The notes under the pieces were generated by a model. The model saw nothing but the letters and a program-made list of their open reading frames with translations, did not search any database and was not told the DNA's origin. The translations under genes were made by a program, and so were the position numbers. Shown piece by piece: positions 24,662 to 33,672 of a DNA stretch of 64,000 nucleotides. Origin of the DNA: JAOUEA01 sp963821935 (lineage in GTDB: Bacteria; Actinomycetota; UBA4738; HRBIN12); contig CAWGFM010000005.1 of the NCBI GenBank assembly GCA_963821935.1, positions 558,001 through 622,000 of the forward strand, read 5' to 3'. The first letter of the stretch is position 1. Each line of letters starts with the position of its first letter.

Positions 24662-25821
24662 GCGGCGCCACGTCCCGCGACGCGCCACACGAGAACGAGG
24701 TGGATCGGTTCACCCTCGTTCGGTGTCTGGGTCACAACGATCTCGGGGATGTCTGGACGGCCGAATACACATCCGGGGCAAGGGCCACGGTCCAGCTCGT
24801 GGACGATCGCTCGGGCGCAGGCACGCCGACCGCCCAGGACGTCCGACTGTCGCAAGAACTGGAACATCCGAACGTCTTGCGCGCCACCGAGTGGGTCGGG
24901 AACGGACGGGGCGCGGGCTACGTGATCCTGGAGCCGTTCCCCGGGGAGCTGCTGTCCGAGCTCCTGTCCAAGGGAGGGCCGCTCCCGTTGGAGCGTGGGA
25001 TCCGTCTCGCGGTCCAGATCGCGGCCGCCGTCGAGGCGGCGCATGACGCCGGTGCGTGCCACCGTTGGCTGGATGCCGGATCCGTGCTCGTGTCTCGAGA
25101 CGGCCGCCGCGCCGTGGTCTTCGGCTTCGGGGTGGAGGACGACATCTCGTCGTCGACGACGGAACAGACACACCGCCGGTGCGACGTGCCTGCCTTGAGC
25201 GGGTTGCTCGACCAGCTGCTCGGGGGGTCCGACACCCAGAGGTCGGCGGCCTCTTGGTCGGACGAGCGCATCCATCTCGCCGGCCTCCTCGAACGTGGAC
25301 GGGGTCGGGGCCAGGATCTTCCGTCGGCGGGGGAGATCGCGCAGTCCCTTCGCCTCCTGGAACGAGCCGTTCCTCGCGAGCGCGGAGCGGCAGACACCCT
25401 GATGCTGCAGCCGTCCCGTCGCCGGCCGGGCGCCGGCCGTCGGTGGTGGCGGATGGCGGCGGGGGCCGCCGCGGTGGTCGCCCTGGTCGCCGCGTCGGCG
25501 ATCGGCATCTCGACGATCGCGACCGACGATCAGCCGGCACAGGAACAGCCGCTCGATCCGACCGGCCAGACGGCCGGCACCGACACCGGCGTGGTGGCGG
25601 ACGGCATGCCCGTTCCGGACGTGGCCTCCCTGTCGGTCACTGACGCCAGAGACACCCTGCTCGATGCAGGGTTCACGCTGGCTGCCGCCGAACCCACGGC
25701 TGGACCGCCCGGCACGGTCGTGGGCACCCGGCCAGCGGTGGGGACGGTCGTCGAGGAAGGCGCGCCGATCACCCTGCTGGTCGGTGTGGAGCCCGACCGT
25801 CTCGAGGACGCCGCCCGCTAG
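24658..25821 (+). CDS. PASTA-domain Ser/Thr pseudokinase, single-pass membrane protein
   Basis: This 387-residue protein resembles PknB-type envelope kinases but lacks catalytic residues. The kinase lobe (about 17-240) has the N-lobe strand RATVQLV where Q46 replaces the VAIK lysine, HRWLDAG (135-141) in place of HRDLKP, and GFG (156-158) instead of DFG. A basic region, one membrane helix (267-286) and one extracellular PASTA domain (317-377, PVPDVASLSVTDARDTLLDA and PPGTVVGTRPAVG) follow. PASTA domains bind peptidoglycan or lipid II. It is translationally coupled to the sortase and so may be a scaffold that senses wall precursors. This is a prediction from motifs only. Confidence 0.88.
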   Translation: MSGATSRDAPHENEVDRFTLVRCLGHNDLGDVWTAEYTSGARATVQLVDDRSGAGTPTAQDVRLSQELEHPNVLRATEWVGNGRGAGYVILEPFPGELLSELLSKGGPLPLERGIRLAVQIAAAVEAAHDAGACHRWLDAGSVLVSRDGRRAVVFGFGVEDDISSSTTEQTHRRCDVPALSGLLDQLLGGSDTQRSAASWSDERIHLAGLLERGRGRGQDLPSAGEIAQSLRLLERAVPRERGAADTLMLQPSRRRPGAGRRWWRMAAGAAAVVALVAASAIGISTIATDDQPAQEQPLDPTGQTAGTDTGVVADGMPVPDVASLSVTDARDTLLDAGFTLAAAEPTAGPPGTVVGTRPAVGTVVEEGAPITLLVGVEPDRLEDAAR

Positions 25822-25869
25822 CCCGAGCCCGATGATCTGCGTCGTACCATCCCTGCAGGGAGGACGGGT

Positions 25870-26849
25870 ATGGGCGATGCCATGACCAGGGTGTACCGGA
25901 AGGGCGTCCTGGAGGCGGAGGGCTTCGCCGTCTCCGACGTATCCGATCACCTCGCCGAGACCGACACCGTGGTGTGGGTCGACTTCTGCGGGCCGTCCAA
26001 GGATCAGCTGCTCGAGCTCGAGGACGAGCTCGGACTGCACGAGCTGGCCGTCGAAGACGCGCTCGGTCCCCATCAGCGCCCGAAGCTCGACCGCTACACC
26101 AGCCATCTGTTCCTGTCCGTGCACGCCGTGCGCGTGGATCCCGAAGGGGAGAGTTTCGCCCAGACGGAGATCGACGCCTTCATCAACGAGCGCTGGCTCA
26201 TCACCGTCCGCAAGGACGACGGGTTCGCCATGGAGCCCGTGCTCGAGCGCTGGGATCGCTCGCCCGACCTCGCTGCCCATGGTGTCGGCTTCTTCCTCTA
26301 CGGCCTGCTCGACGCCGTGGTGGACACGTACTTCGACGCGATCCAATCGTTCGACGACTACTACGAGCAGGTCGGCGAGGGGATCTTCCAGGAGCGACCG
26401 CTCGAGCCTGCTGAACAGCGGCAGTGGTTCGACATGCGCCAGGCCATGGTGAAGTTCCACCGCCTCGTCGTTCCGATGCGTGAGGCCGTCAGCAGCATCA
26501 TGCGGCGCGAGAATGCTTGGCGTGTCCGAGGAGCTCTATCCCGTACTACCAGGATGTCTACGACCACATCTTGCGCGTCAGCGAAGCCTCGGACTCCATG
26601 CGAGACCTGGTGAGCTCTCTGGTGGAGACGAACATCAGCCTGCGTGACTACCGCCAGAACCAGATCGTGAAGAAGGTGAGCAGCTGGGCGGCTATCATCG
26701 CGGTCCCTGCGCTGATCACCGGCTACTACGGCATGAACGTGCCGTACCCGGGGTCGGGCCGCACCTGGGGCGCCGTTGCCTCCACCGTCCTGATCGTGGG
26801 GCTCTCCGTGGGGCTGTACCGATTGTTCCGACGCATCGACTGGCTCTGA
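25870..26849 (+). CDS. corA: CorA-family Mg2+/Co2+ transporter (two frameshifts in this assembly)
   Basis: This is a pentameric divalent cation channel. The corrected protein is about 325 residues: a cytoplasmic domain rich in acidic helices (LLELEDELGLHELAVEDALG), the long stalk helix, and two C-terminal membrane helices around the signature loop GYYGMNVPYPG (GMN), ending LYRLFRRIDWL. Two +1 indels interrupt it, near 26517 (between MRREN and VSEELYP) and at 26543 (an extra G between the codons for P and YYQDVYDH). A third frame carries only the short link. Both errors are in repetitive sequence, consistent with assembly faults. ATG 25870 has AGGACGGG upstream. Confidence 0.88.
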
Positions 26850-26908
26850 ATCGGGGCGTCGCGGTAGTCTCTCGTTTCGACATATCTGAGAAAGGGAACC
26901 CCCCGACC

Positions 26909-28225
26909 ATGAACCGCCTCACGTTCCCGCGTGCGCCGCTCGCTCGAGCCGCCACTGCGACCTCGTTGACCCTCACCCTGTCGTTGGTTGCAGCGATGGC
27001 GAGCGTCTCACCCGCTTCGGCCTCCATCGCCCACCCGACGGTCACCTCGGTGAACCCGTCCCCGAAGACACCCCACGCGGTCGACGACGCCGTCGTCCAG
27101 AACGCCAAGGTGAACACGTTCACCCGAGTGGGGAACACCATGTACGCGGGCGGGCGCTTCCACACGATCCAGAACCCGAATCGCTCGGTCGACTACGTCC
27201 GCTCCAACCTCTTCTCCTTCAACATCGACACCGGGAAACCGACCTCGTGGGATCCCTCGGTCGACGGCGAGGTCAACCGCACCCTGCGGATCGGCGGGTT
27301 CCTGTATGTCGGTGGACGGTTCTCCACCGCCAACGGGGTCGCCAACCATCTGGTGCGCTACAACCGGGCCACGGGCAAGATCGACAAGTCCTTCTCACCG
27401 AACGTGACCTCGGGCAACGGCGCCGTCACCGATCTGCAGTACGTCGGTGGCCGGCTGCTGGTGTCGGGCTCGTTCGGCAGGCGCATCGTGGCTCTCGACC
27501 CGAACACCGGCGCCGACACCGGCTACATCAACCTGGCCATCGCCGGCAGCGTGGCGCCGCAGGCTGGGCGGATCGCCGTCTACCGGTTCGCGGTCAACCC
27601 GGCAGCCACCCGGCTCGTGGGCATCGGCAACTTCACGACGGTCAACGGCTCCGTGCGCACGCGCGCGTTCATGCTCAACCTCAACGCCGGGGGCACCACG
27701 CTGAACGCCTGGTACTACCAGCCGTTCACCGAGATGTGTCAGGCCGCGAGCCTGGCGGACTACCTTCGCGACGTCGACTTCTCCCCTGACGGCTCGTACT
27801 TCGTGGTCGTCGCGACCGGATTCGTCTCCCAGGCCGGTGACCTGAACTCGACCGTGTGCGACGCGGCGGCCCGGTTCGAGACCTCGATCGCATCGCCGTC
27901 CCAGCCGACCTGGATCAACTACACCGGTGGGGACACGCTGCTGTCGGTGGCGGCGGTCGGATCGGCGGTCTACGTCGGCGGACACCAGCGCTGGATGAAC
28001 AACCCCCAGGGCAGGGACGACGCCGGCCCAGGTGCGGTGGAGCGCAGGGGCGTCGCGGCCCTGAACCCCACGACCGGCCTGGCGCTGAGTTGGAACCCGT
28101 CCAAGACCCGAGGCGTGGGGCTGAGCTTCATCTACCCAACGTCCACCGGCGTGTGGTTCGGATCGGACGGGCGCCGCTTCCATGGGCTCGTCCGCGACTC
28201 GATCGCGTTCACATCCCTGCCCTGA
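26909..28225 (+). CDS. Secreted beta-propeller-like protein (DUF5122/delta-60 type)
   Basis: This 438-residue protein has a long, twin-Arg-poor signal peptide (RAATATSLTLTLSLVAAMAS, cut near ASAS) followed by repeats such as TFTRVGNTMYAGGRFHTI, TLRIGGFLYVGGRFS and DLQYVGGRLLVSGSF, each with a VGG-F pattern, typical of DUF5122/delta-60 beta-propeller domains. The mature domain is likely extracellular and structural or adhesive. Only two cysteines are seen (TEMCQAA and TVCDAA), which may pair. No anchor is present. Confidence 0.85.
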   Translation: MNRLTFPRAPLARAATATSLTLTLSLVAAMASVSPASASIAHPTVTSVNPSPKTPHAVDDAVVQNAKVNTFTRVGNTMYAGGRFHTIQNPNRSVDYVRSNLFSFNIDTGKPTSWDPSVDGEVNRTLRIGGFLYVGGRFSTANGVANHLVRYNRATGKIDKSFSPNVTSGNGAVTDLQYVGGRLLVSGSFGRRIVALDPNTGADTGYINLAIAGSVAPQAGRIAVYRFAVNPAATRLVGIGNFTTVNGSVRTRAFMLNLNAGGTTLNAWYYQPFTEMCQAASLADYLRDVDFSPDGSYFVVVATGFVSQAGDLNSTVCDAAARFETSIASPSQPTWINYTGGDTLLSVAAVGSAVYVGGHQRWMNNPQGRDDAGPGAVERRGVAALNPTTGLALSWNPSKTRGVGLSFIYPTSTGVWFGSDGRRFHGLVRDSIAFTSLP

Positions 28226-28270
28226 GCAACTTTTTGTCTCTCTGAGGCTTCCTACGCCCCAGAGGTCATC

Positions 28271-28285
28271 AGGAAATCGTTTCCT
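28271..28285. promoter_or_regulatory. Inverted repeat upstream of the CAP gene
   Basis: AGGAAA-TCG-TTTCCT is a perfect 6-bp inverted repeat in the 121-base gap before the CAP-domain gene. Its position about 60 bases before the start codon suits an operator, but nothing else supports a regulator. Confidence 0.3.
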
Positions 28286-28346
28286 CGGTGTGCTACAGCA
28301 TCTGCGTGACGGGTCCGATACCCCTGGGTAGGGTGAGCCGAACCGT

Positions 28347-28814
28347 ATGCGTTTCTTTCGATATCTGATCCCCGCCATCGCCGCCGCCGTGCTCGTGTCG
28401 GCAGGACCGGTGAACGCCGTGGAGGCCACACCAGCCGAGGCCTTGACCAAGAAGGTTCGCGTGATGCGTGGCGACATGTTCCAGATGATCAACAAGGCGC
28501 GGCGCAACAACAGCGTGAAGCCGCTCAAGATGAATTGGCGCGTGGCAAAGGGCGCCCTCGAGCATTCCCGGCGCATGGTGAGACGGAACAGCATCTACCA
28601 CAACCCCCGCCTCTACTCCCTGGTGCGCCGTTACCGTCCGCACATCTGGGGCGAGAACGTGGGCATGGCGGGAACGATCGGGCGCATGCACACGCTCTTC
28701 ATGAAGAGCGCCCCCCACCGGGCGAACGTCCTCAACCGCTCGTACAAGCGCGTCGGTGTGGGGGTGCAGCGGACCCACCGCGGCGTCTGGGTCACGGTCG
28801 ACTTCTACGGCTGA
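28347..28814 (+). CDS. Secreted CAP (SCP/PR-1) domain protein
   Basis: This 155-residue protein has a signal peptide (FFRYLIPAIAAAVLVSAGPVNA) and a bacterial CAP/CAP-like domain. The domain starts MFQMINKARRNNSVKPLKMN, followed by the ALEHSRRMVRRNSIYHN histidine region, GENVGMAGTIGRMHTLFMKSAPHRANVLNRSY and the closing VGVGVQRTHRGVWVTVDFYG strands. The characteristic residues H (in YHN), E (in WGENVG), and H (in APHRANVL) are present. The function of such bacterial proteins is unknown; wall or lipid binding is likely. Confidence 0.9.
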   Translation: MRFFRYLIPAIAAAVLVSAGPVNAVEATPAEALTKKVRVMRGDMFQMINKARRNNSVKPLKMNWRVAKGALEHSRRMVRRNSIYHNPRLYSLVRRYRPHIWGENVGMAGTIGRMHTLFMKSAPHRANVLNRSYKRVGVGVQRTHRGVWVTVDFYG

Positions 28815-28824
28815 CGCCTTCTCG

Positions 28825-31800
28825 CTAGCCCACCAGGGCGCGGATCTGCCGGAGCGCAACCGTGAGCGGCGCGATGTCGGTGACCCCGTCGACCGACAGG
28901 CCCTTCATGAATCGTTGGAGCCTGCCGTAGGTGTCGGCTCGGGACTCCAGGAACTTCTCGATGGCCTCGTCGATGGGCAGCGGACCGCACTCGGCCAAGG
29001 CGGTCTCGGCCAGTTGCCGGCGGATGTTGAACAGGTCGTCCTCCATCGACTGCTGCGCCCAGCGCTGCCACCGGGTCGTGGCGGGCATCTCTTCCAGTTG
29101 CTGTTCGAGCCAGTCGAGCTCCAAGCGCTCGCCCAGCAGGAAGAAGCCACGAGCGACCTCCAGCACCGACCGGCCGGTCGCGTGCGCGACGGCGATGATG
29201 TCCGGACCGTGCACGAGCTCCGATTGGAACGCGTGCCGGCGGGCGATCTCGACCGGCACGCCCTCCGCCACCAGGCGACGGGCCGCATGCTCATGCTCGT
29301 CACGCCACGATTCCGACCCGATCTGATCCATGACGTCGGACAGCTCCGCGAACGAGTCACGCGCCGCGCCCACGGCCTCGGACAGGCGTTGTCCCGCCGC
29401 ACGGACCAGGTACCAGCGTGAGGTGGTCTCCACCAGCCAGTCGACGCCGCCGAGCAGCTCGTTCTGGATGGAGGGGTCGATCGTGCCGTCCAGCGCCTCG
29501 ATGTCGGCCCACCGCTCGATCGCGCCGGACACGTCTCTGGCGATGCGGAAAGCGCGCACCACGTCGGGGATGCCCGCGCCCGTTTCGGTGATCATGCGCG
29601 AGACGAAGGTGACGCCTTGCGCGTTCACGACGTCGTTCGCGACCAGGGTCGCGATGAGGTCCCGTTTCAGGGGGTGATCGGCGATGAGGTGCCCGAACCG
29701 CTCGACGATGGCGGGCGGGAAGTAGGCCTCCACGTCCTGGAACAGGTACGGAGAGTCGGGCAGGTCGGAATCGAGCAGTGAGGCGGCGATCGCTCGTTTG
29801 GCGTAGGCCAGGAGGATCGCCAGTTCGGGACGAACCAGGCCGCGCCCGGCGCCCCGGCGCTCCCCCATCTGCTCGCCGGACGGCAGGAACTCGACCCATC
29901 GCTCCAGATCGGTTTCGACCTCGAGCTGCTGCATCAGGTCTTCGTAGCTCTCGATCCGTTGTGCGCTGACCTCCATCTCCTGAGACAGGATCTGCGCCTG
30001 CAGATAGTTGTCGTACAGGACGTGCGCCACCACGTCGCCCGCGCACGCCTGCAGGAGCACGTTGCGCTCCTCCGTGGTCAGCTCGCCCCGCTGCACGGCC
30101 AGTCCGAGCAGGATCTTGATGTTGACCTCGTGGTCGGACGTGTCGACGCCGGCAGAGTTGTCGATGAAGTCGGTGTTGATGCGCCCGCCCTCCATGGCGT
30201 ATTCGATCCGCCCGCGCTGGGTGAACCCCAGGTTCCCTCCCTCGCCCACGACGCGGGCGCGGACCTGGTCGCCGTTGACCCTCACCGGGTCGTTCGCGCG
30301 GTCACCGACCTCCGTATGCCCTTCGTCGGAGGCCTTCACGTAGGTGCCGATGCCGCCGTTCCAGAGCAGGTCGACGGGAGCCTGGAGCGCCCGGTTGATC
30401 ACCTCGTTGGTCGACATCTCGGCGGGAGCGTCGTCGTCGATGCCCAGCGCGGCCCGTGCCTGCGGTGACAACGTCACCGACTTCACCGTCCGGTCGATGA
30501 TGACACCCCCTTCGGACAGGAGGGCGCGGTCGTAGTCGTTCCACGACGATCGTGGGACGGCGAACAGGCGCTGACGTTCCGCGAACGAGGCGGCTGGGTC
30601 CGGCTCGGGATCGATGAACACGTGACGATGGTCGAACGCACAGAGCAGCTTGATCTGTGGCGTGTAGAGCATGCCGTTGCCGAACACGTCACCCGACATG
30701 TCGCCGATGCCCACCACCGAGAAGGGCTCGGTCATCACGTCGATCCCCACCTCTCGGAAGTGGCGCTTCACCGATTCCCAGGCCCCGCGTGCGGTGATGG
30801 CGAGCGCCTTGTGGTCATAGCCCTGGGAGCCACCGCTGGCGAACGCATCGGAGAGCCAGAAGCCGTACTCCTCGGAGATCGCGTTCGCGGTGTCGCTGAA
30901 GGCGGCCGTGCCCTTGTCGGCGGCCACGACCAGGTAGGGGTCGGGCACGTCGTGGATCCGGACGCCTTCGGGGTGCACGACTTCGCCGTCGACGCGGTTG
31001 TCCGTGATGTCGAGCATGCCCCGCATGAACGTCACGTACTGGGTGGCCACCTCGGCGCGCAGCTCCTCGGGAGACGCGGTGGGGCGCTTCAGGATGAAGC
31101 CGCCCTTGGATCCGTCTGGCACGATCACCGCGTTCTTCACCTTCTGGGCCTTCATCAGGCCGAGCACCTCGGTGCGATAGTCCTCCTTGCGATCCGACCA
31201 CCGGATGCCGCCTCGGGCCACCATGCCTCCTCGCAGGTGGATCGCCTCCATCTGCGGCGAGTAGACGAAGATCTCGAACAGCGGGAACGGCTTCGGCATC
31301 TCGGGCACGCGCGCGGAACGCAGCTTGAAGCTGACCGCCGGCCGGTCGGGCAGATAGGCGTTGGTCCGCTCCATCGCCTCGATCGTGCCCAGCAGGCTTC
31401 GCAGGATGTTGTCTTGATCGAGCGAGGTCACCTGTCGAAGGTCCTGGTGGATCTGCTGACGGATCTCGTCGATCTCCTCCTCGGTGGCCATGCGCTCGGG
31501 ATCGAACTTGGCCTCGAACATCTCGACCAGGTGGGCGGCGATCTCGCTGTGGGCCGCCATGGCATCGTTGCGATACTCCTCGGTGTAGCGGCTGGACACG
31601 CGCATGCGGTACTTGCGCAACGCCCGAAGGATCTGCACCTTGCGCCAGTTGAGATCGCTCAACGTGACCAACCGATTCAGCGAGTCGGACTCGATCTGCC
31701 CGCGCCAGACGGCGGCGACGGTGTCCGCGACGTGCTTGGCCTTGGCGCCGAGTTCCAGCACCGCACCGCGGCCGTCCAGCACCCCGAAGTCGTGGATGTA

Positions 31801-33627
31801 GACCTTGCCCTCGCCCAGGATCCCGGTCGGGATCTCCTCGACCGCCCGCAGGCCCAACGCTTCGAGGATCGGCATGAAGGCGGAAAGATCGACCTTGCCG
31901 CCCGTCTTGTAGAGCTTCACGCGCGTGAGTCGCTCGCCCTCGCTCTCGTTCCCGATGCCGACGAGGAAGCCTTCCTCGGTGCGCTCCAGCCGCTCGAGCG
32001 CCACCACGTCGTCGACGATCAGGCCCCATTCCTCCGACGCCTTGTAGTAGGCGGGGAAACGAGGTGAGTACTTGTCGGCCAGCGCCGTGCCCTTCTGGTG
32101 GCCCACGCGGGCGGTCAGGGCATCGCGCAGGTCGTCGTCCCACGTGCGCGCGAGCCGTTCCACCTCGGCCTCGAGCGTCTCGTAGGGGACCTCGGGGATC
32201 TGCGTTCCGGCCTCGACATGCACCGTGAAGAAGATCCGGGCCGATTCTGTTTCGCCCAGGGACAGGTGGTAGTCGACCGTGACCCCGTGGAACTTCTCCT
32301 GGAAGAACTGCTGCAGGCGCTTGCGCAGGGCCGCGTTGAATCGGTCGCGAGGCAGGGCAACCACGATCGACACGCTCCTGCCGTACAGGTCCTTGCGCAC
32401 GAGCACGCGGATGCCGCCGTGCTTCTCCAGTTGCAGCAGGCCCACCACCAGCCGCCGGAGCTCCTGCGTGGATGCCTGGAACAGCTCGTCCTTGGGGAAG
32501 GACTCGAACAGCTCCACGACCTGCTTGTAGTCGTGCGAACCGGGGATCAGGTCCTCCACGGTCAGGATCTGTTCGAGCTTGTGATGCAGCAGCGGCGTCT
32601 TGGCGGCCGGCTCCATGTAGGCCTTGGACGTGAGGAGACCGATCAACCGGGCCTCGCCCTGGATCTCGCCGGCGGCGTTCACGATGCGCACGCCGATGTA
32701 GTCCATGCGCCCGCGCCTGTGCACCGTGGAGTAGGAGTTGGTCTTGGAGAAGACCAGCAGATCGCCGTCCTCGATGCGGCGGCGCACGACCGGATCCAAC
32801 GTGGTCAACGGGGTGGGCTCGCGGAACGAGGAATGCTCCACGTCGGACAGGATGCCGAGGCCGCTGCCCGGCACCGCATGGATCGCACGCTGGTCCTCGT
32901 CCCCGGTCAGCTCGTACTCGCGATAGCCCAGCAGGACGAAGTTGAGCTGGAGCAGCCATTCCAGGAAGTCGACGGTTTCCCCGACCTCTTGCGGTGAGTA
33001 CCGGACCGCACCCGAGCGTGCCAGCGCGATCATGTGCCGGACGCGTTCCTTCATGGGCTCGAAGTCGCGGACGACGAACCGCACGTCGTGCAGGATCTCG
33101 CGCACACGCCGCTGCAGGTCCGCCCGCTCGGGATCGGACAGCAGCCGGTCCACCTGGAAATGCATCACGGATTCGCGATGGCTCGCATCGCGGCCGGCCA
33201 GGACCCGCTCGATCCTGCCGTCCTCGTCCCGCACCGTGCCGATCACCGGATGCAGGAGCCTGGTCACCGTGAGACCACGCGCGAGGAGCTCCTCGTTGAC
33301 GGAATCGACCAAGAACGGCGAGTCGTCGGTGCACGTCTCGATCACGCTGCCCAGGCTCGTGTACCCGTCGGCGTCCTCCGATGGATCGAACACCCGCACG
33401 GTCCACGGCTTGATGCCGCGCTCGTCGGTGAACCGGAAGGCCGATGTGACGATGCCGAAGAGCTTGTCGGAGCCGGCTTCGACGATCTCGTCGTCGCTCA
33501 GCCGGCGCAGGAAGCTCTTGGCGAACGCGTGCAGGACCTCGCGGTGATCAGGCGGCACGTCCTCATCGATGCGCTCGGCCATGGCCTGGAGGATCGAAGG
33601 GGCGTCGAGCTGGGACTGCGGGTCCAC
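28825..33627 (-). CDS. gdh: NAD-specific glutamate dehydrogenase, 180-kDa class
   Basis: This large NAD-dependent glutamate dehydrogenase (1600 residues, the usual length of this class) converts glutamate to 2-oxoglutarate and ammonia. It has the N-terminal regulatory ACT-like region, the central catalytic domain (RGGMVARGGIRWSDRKEDYRTEVLGLMKAQ then NAVIVPDGSKGGFI, including the active-site lysine segment), and a Rossmann NAD site (VVGIGDMSGDVFGNGM). The C-terminal domain (MERSLLDSDLP type) is helical. The GTG start at 33627 has no convincing ribosome-binding site; later methionines are possible. It is a single-gene unit convergent with the CAP gene. Confidence 0.95.
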   Translation of the reverse strand: MDPQSQLDAPSILQAMAERIDEDVPPDHREVLHAFAKSFLRRLSDDEIVEAGSDKLFGIVTSAFRFTDERGIKPWTVRVFDPSEDADGYTSLGSVIETCTDDSPFLVDSVNEELLARGLTVTRLLHPVIGTVRDEDGRIERVLAGRDASHRESVMHFQVDRLLSDPERADLQRRVREILHDVRFVVRDFEPMKERVRHMIALARSGAVRYSPQEVGETVDFLEWLLQLNFVLLGYREYELTGDEDQRAIHAVPGSGLGILSDVEHSSFREPTPLTTLDPVVRRRIEDGDLLVFSKTNSYSTVHRRGRMDYIGVRIVNAAGEIQGEARLIGLLTSKAYMEPAAKTPLLHHKLEQILTVEDLIPGSHDYKQVVELFESFPKDELFQASTQELRRLVVGLLQLEKHGGIRVLVRKDLYGRSVSIVVALPRDRFNAALRKRLQQFFQEKFHGVTVDYHLSLGETESARIFFTVHVEAGTQIPEVPYETLEAEVERLARTWDDDLRDALTARVGHQKGTALADKYSPRFPAYYKASEEWGLIVDDVVALERLERTEEGFLVGIGNESEGERLTRVKLYKTGGKVDLSAFMPILEALGLRAVEEIPTGILGEGKVYIHDFGVLDGRGAVLELGAKAKHVADTVAAVWRGQIESDSLNRLVTLSDLNWRKVQILRALRKYRMRVSSRYTEEYRNDAMAAHSEIAAHLVEMFEAKFDPERMATEEEIDEIRQQIHQDLRQVTSLDQDNILRSLLGTIEAMERTNAYLPDRPAVSFKLRSARVPEMPKPFPLFEIFVYSPQMEAIHLRGGMVARGGIRWSDRKEDYRTEVLGLMKAQKVKNAVIVPDGSKGGFILKRPTASPEELRAEVATQYVTFMRGMLDITDNRVDGEVVHPEGVRIHDVPDPYLVVAADKGTAAFSDTANAISEEYGFWLSDAFASGGSQGYDHKALAITARGAWESVKRHFREVGIDVMTEPFSVVGIGDMSGDVFGNGMLYTPQIKLLCAFDHRHVFIDPEPDPAASFAERQRLFAVPRSSWNDYDRALLSEGGVIIDRTVKSVTLSPQARAALGIDDDAPAEMSTNEVINRALQAPVDLLWNGGIGTYVKASDEGHTEVGDRANDPVRVNGDQVRARVVGEGGNLGFTQRGRIEYAMEGGRINTDFIDNSAGVDTSDHEVNIKILLGLAVQRGELTTEERNVLLQACAGDVVAHVLYDNYLQAQILSQEMEVSAQRIESYEDLMQQLEVETDLERWVEFLPSGEQMGERRGAGRGLVRPELAILLAYAKRAIAASLLDSDLPDSPYLFQDVEAYFPPAIVERFGHLIADHPLKRDLIATLVANDVVNAQGVTFVSRMITETGAGIPDVVRAFRIARDVSGAIERWADIEALDGTIDPSIQNELLGGVDWLVETTSRWYLVRAAGQRLSEAVGAARDSFAELSDVMDQIGSESWRDEHEHAARRLVAEGVPVEIARRHAFQSELVHGPDIIAVAHATGRSVLEVARGFFLLGERLELDWLEQQLEEMPATTRWQRWAQQSMEDDLFNIRRQLAETALAECGPLPIDEAIEKFLESRADTYGRLQRFMKGLSVDGVTDIAPLTVALRQIRALVG

Positions 33628-33672
33628 GACGGCTCATCGTGGCAGGTCCGGAGACCTGTGGCAAAGGCGAGG

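Noticed and set aside
28226..28346. A c-di-AMP (ydaO) or other riboswitch before the CAP gene
   Set aside because: The gap of 121 bases lacks the conserved ydaO core and I could not form a matching fold.
30622..32067. A 481-codon plus-strand open frame inside the glutamate dehydrogenase gene
   Set aside because: It is antisense to a well-supported enzyme domain and has no family motif.
30815..33406. An 863-codon minus-strand frame overlapping the glutamate dehydrogenase in another frame
   Set aside because: Its sequence is Arg/Gly/Pro-rich and has no recognisable domain, as expected for a shifted frame of a GC-rich gene.
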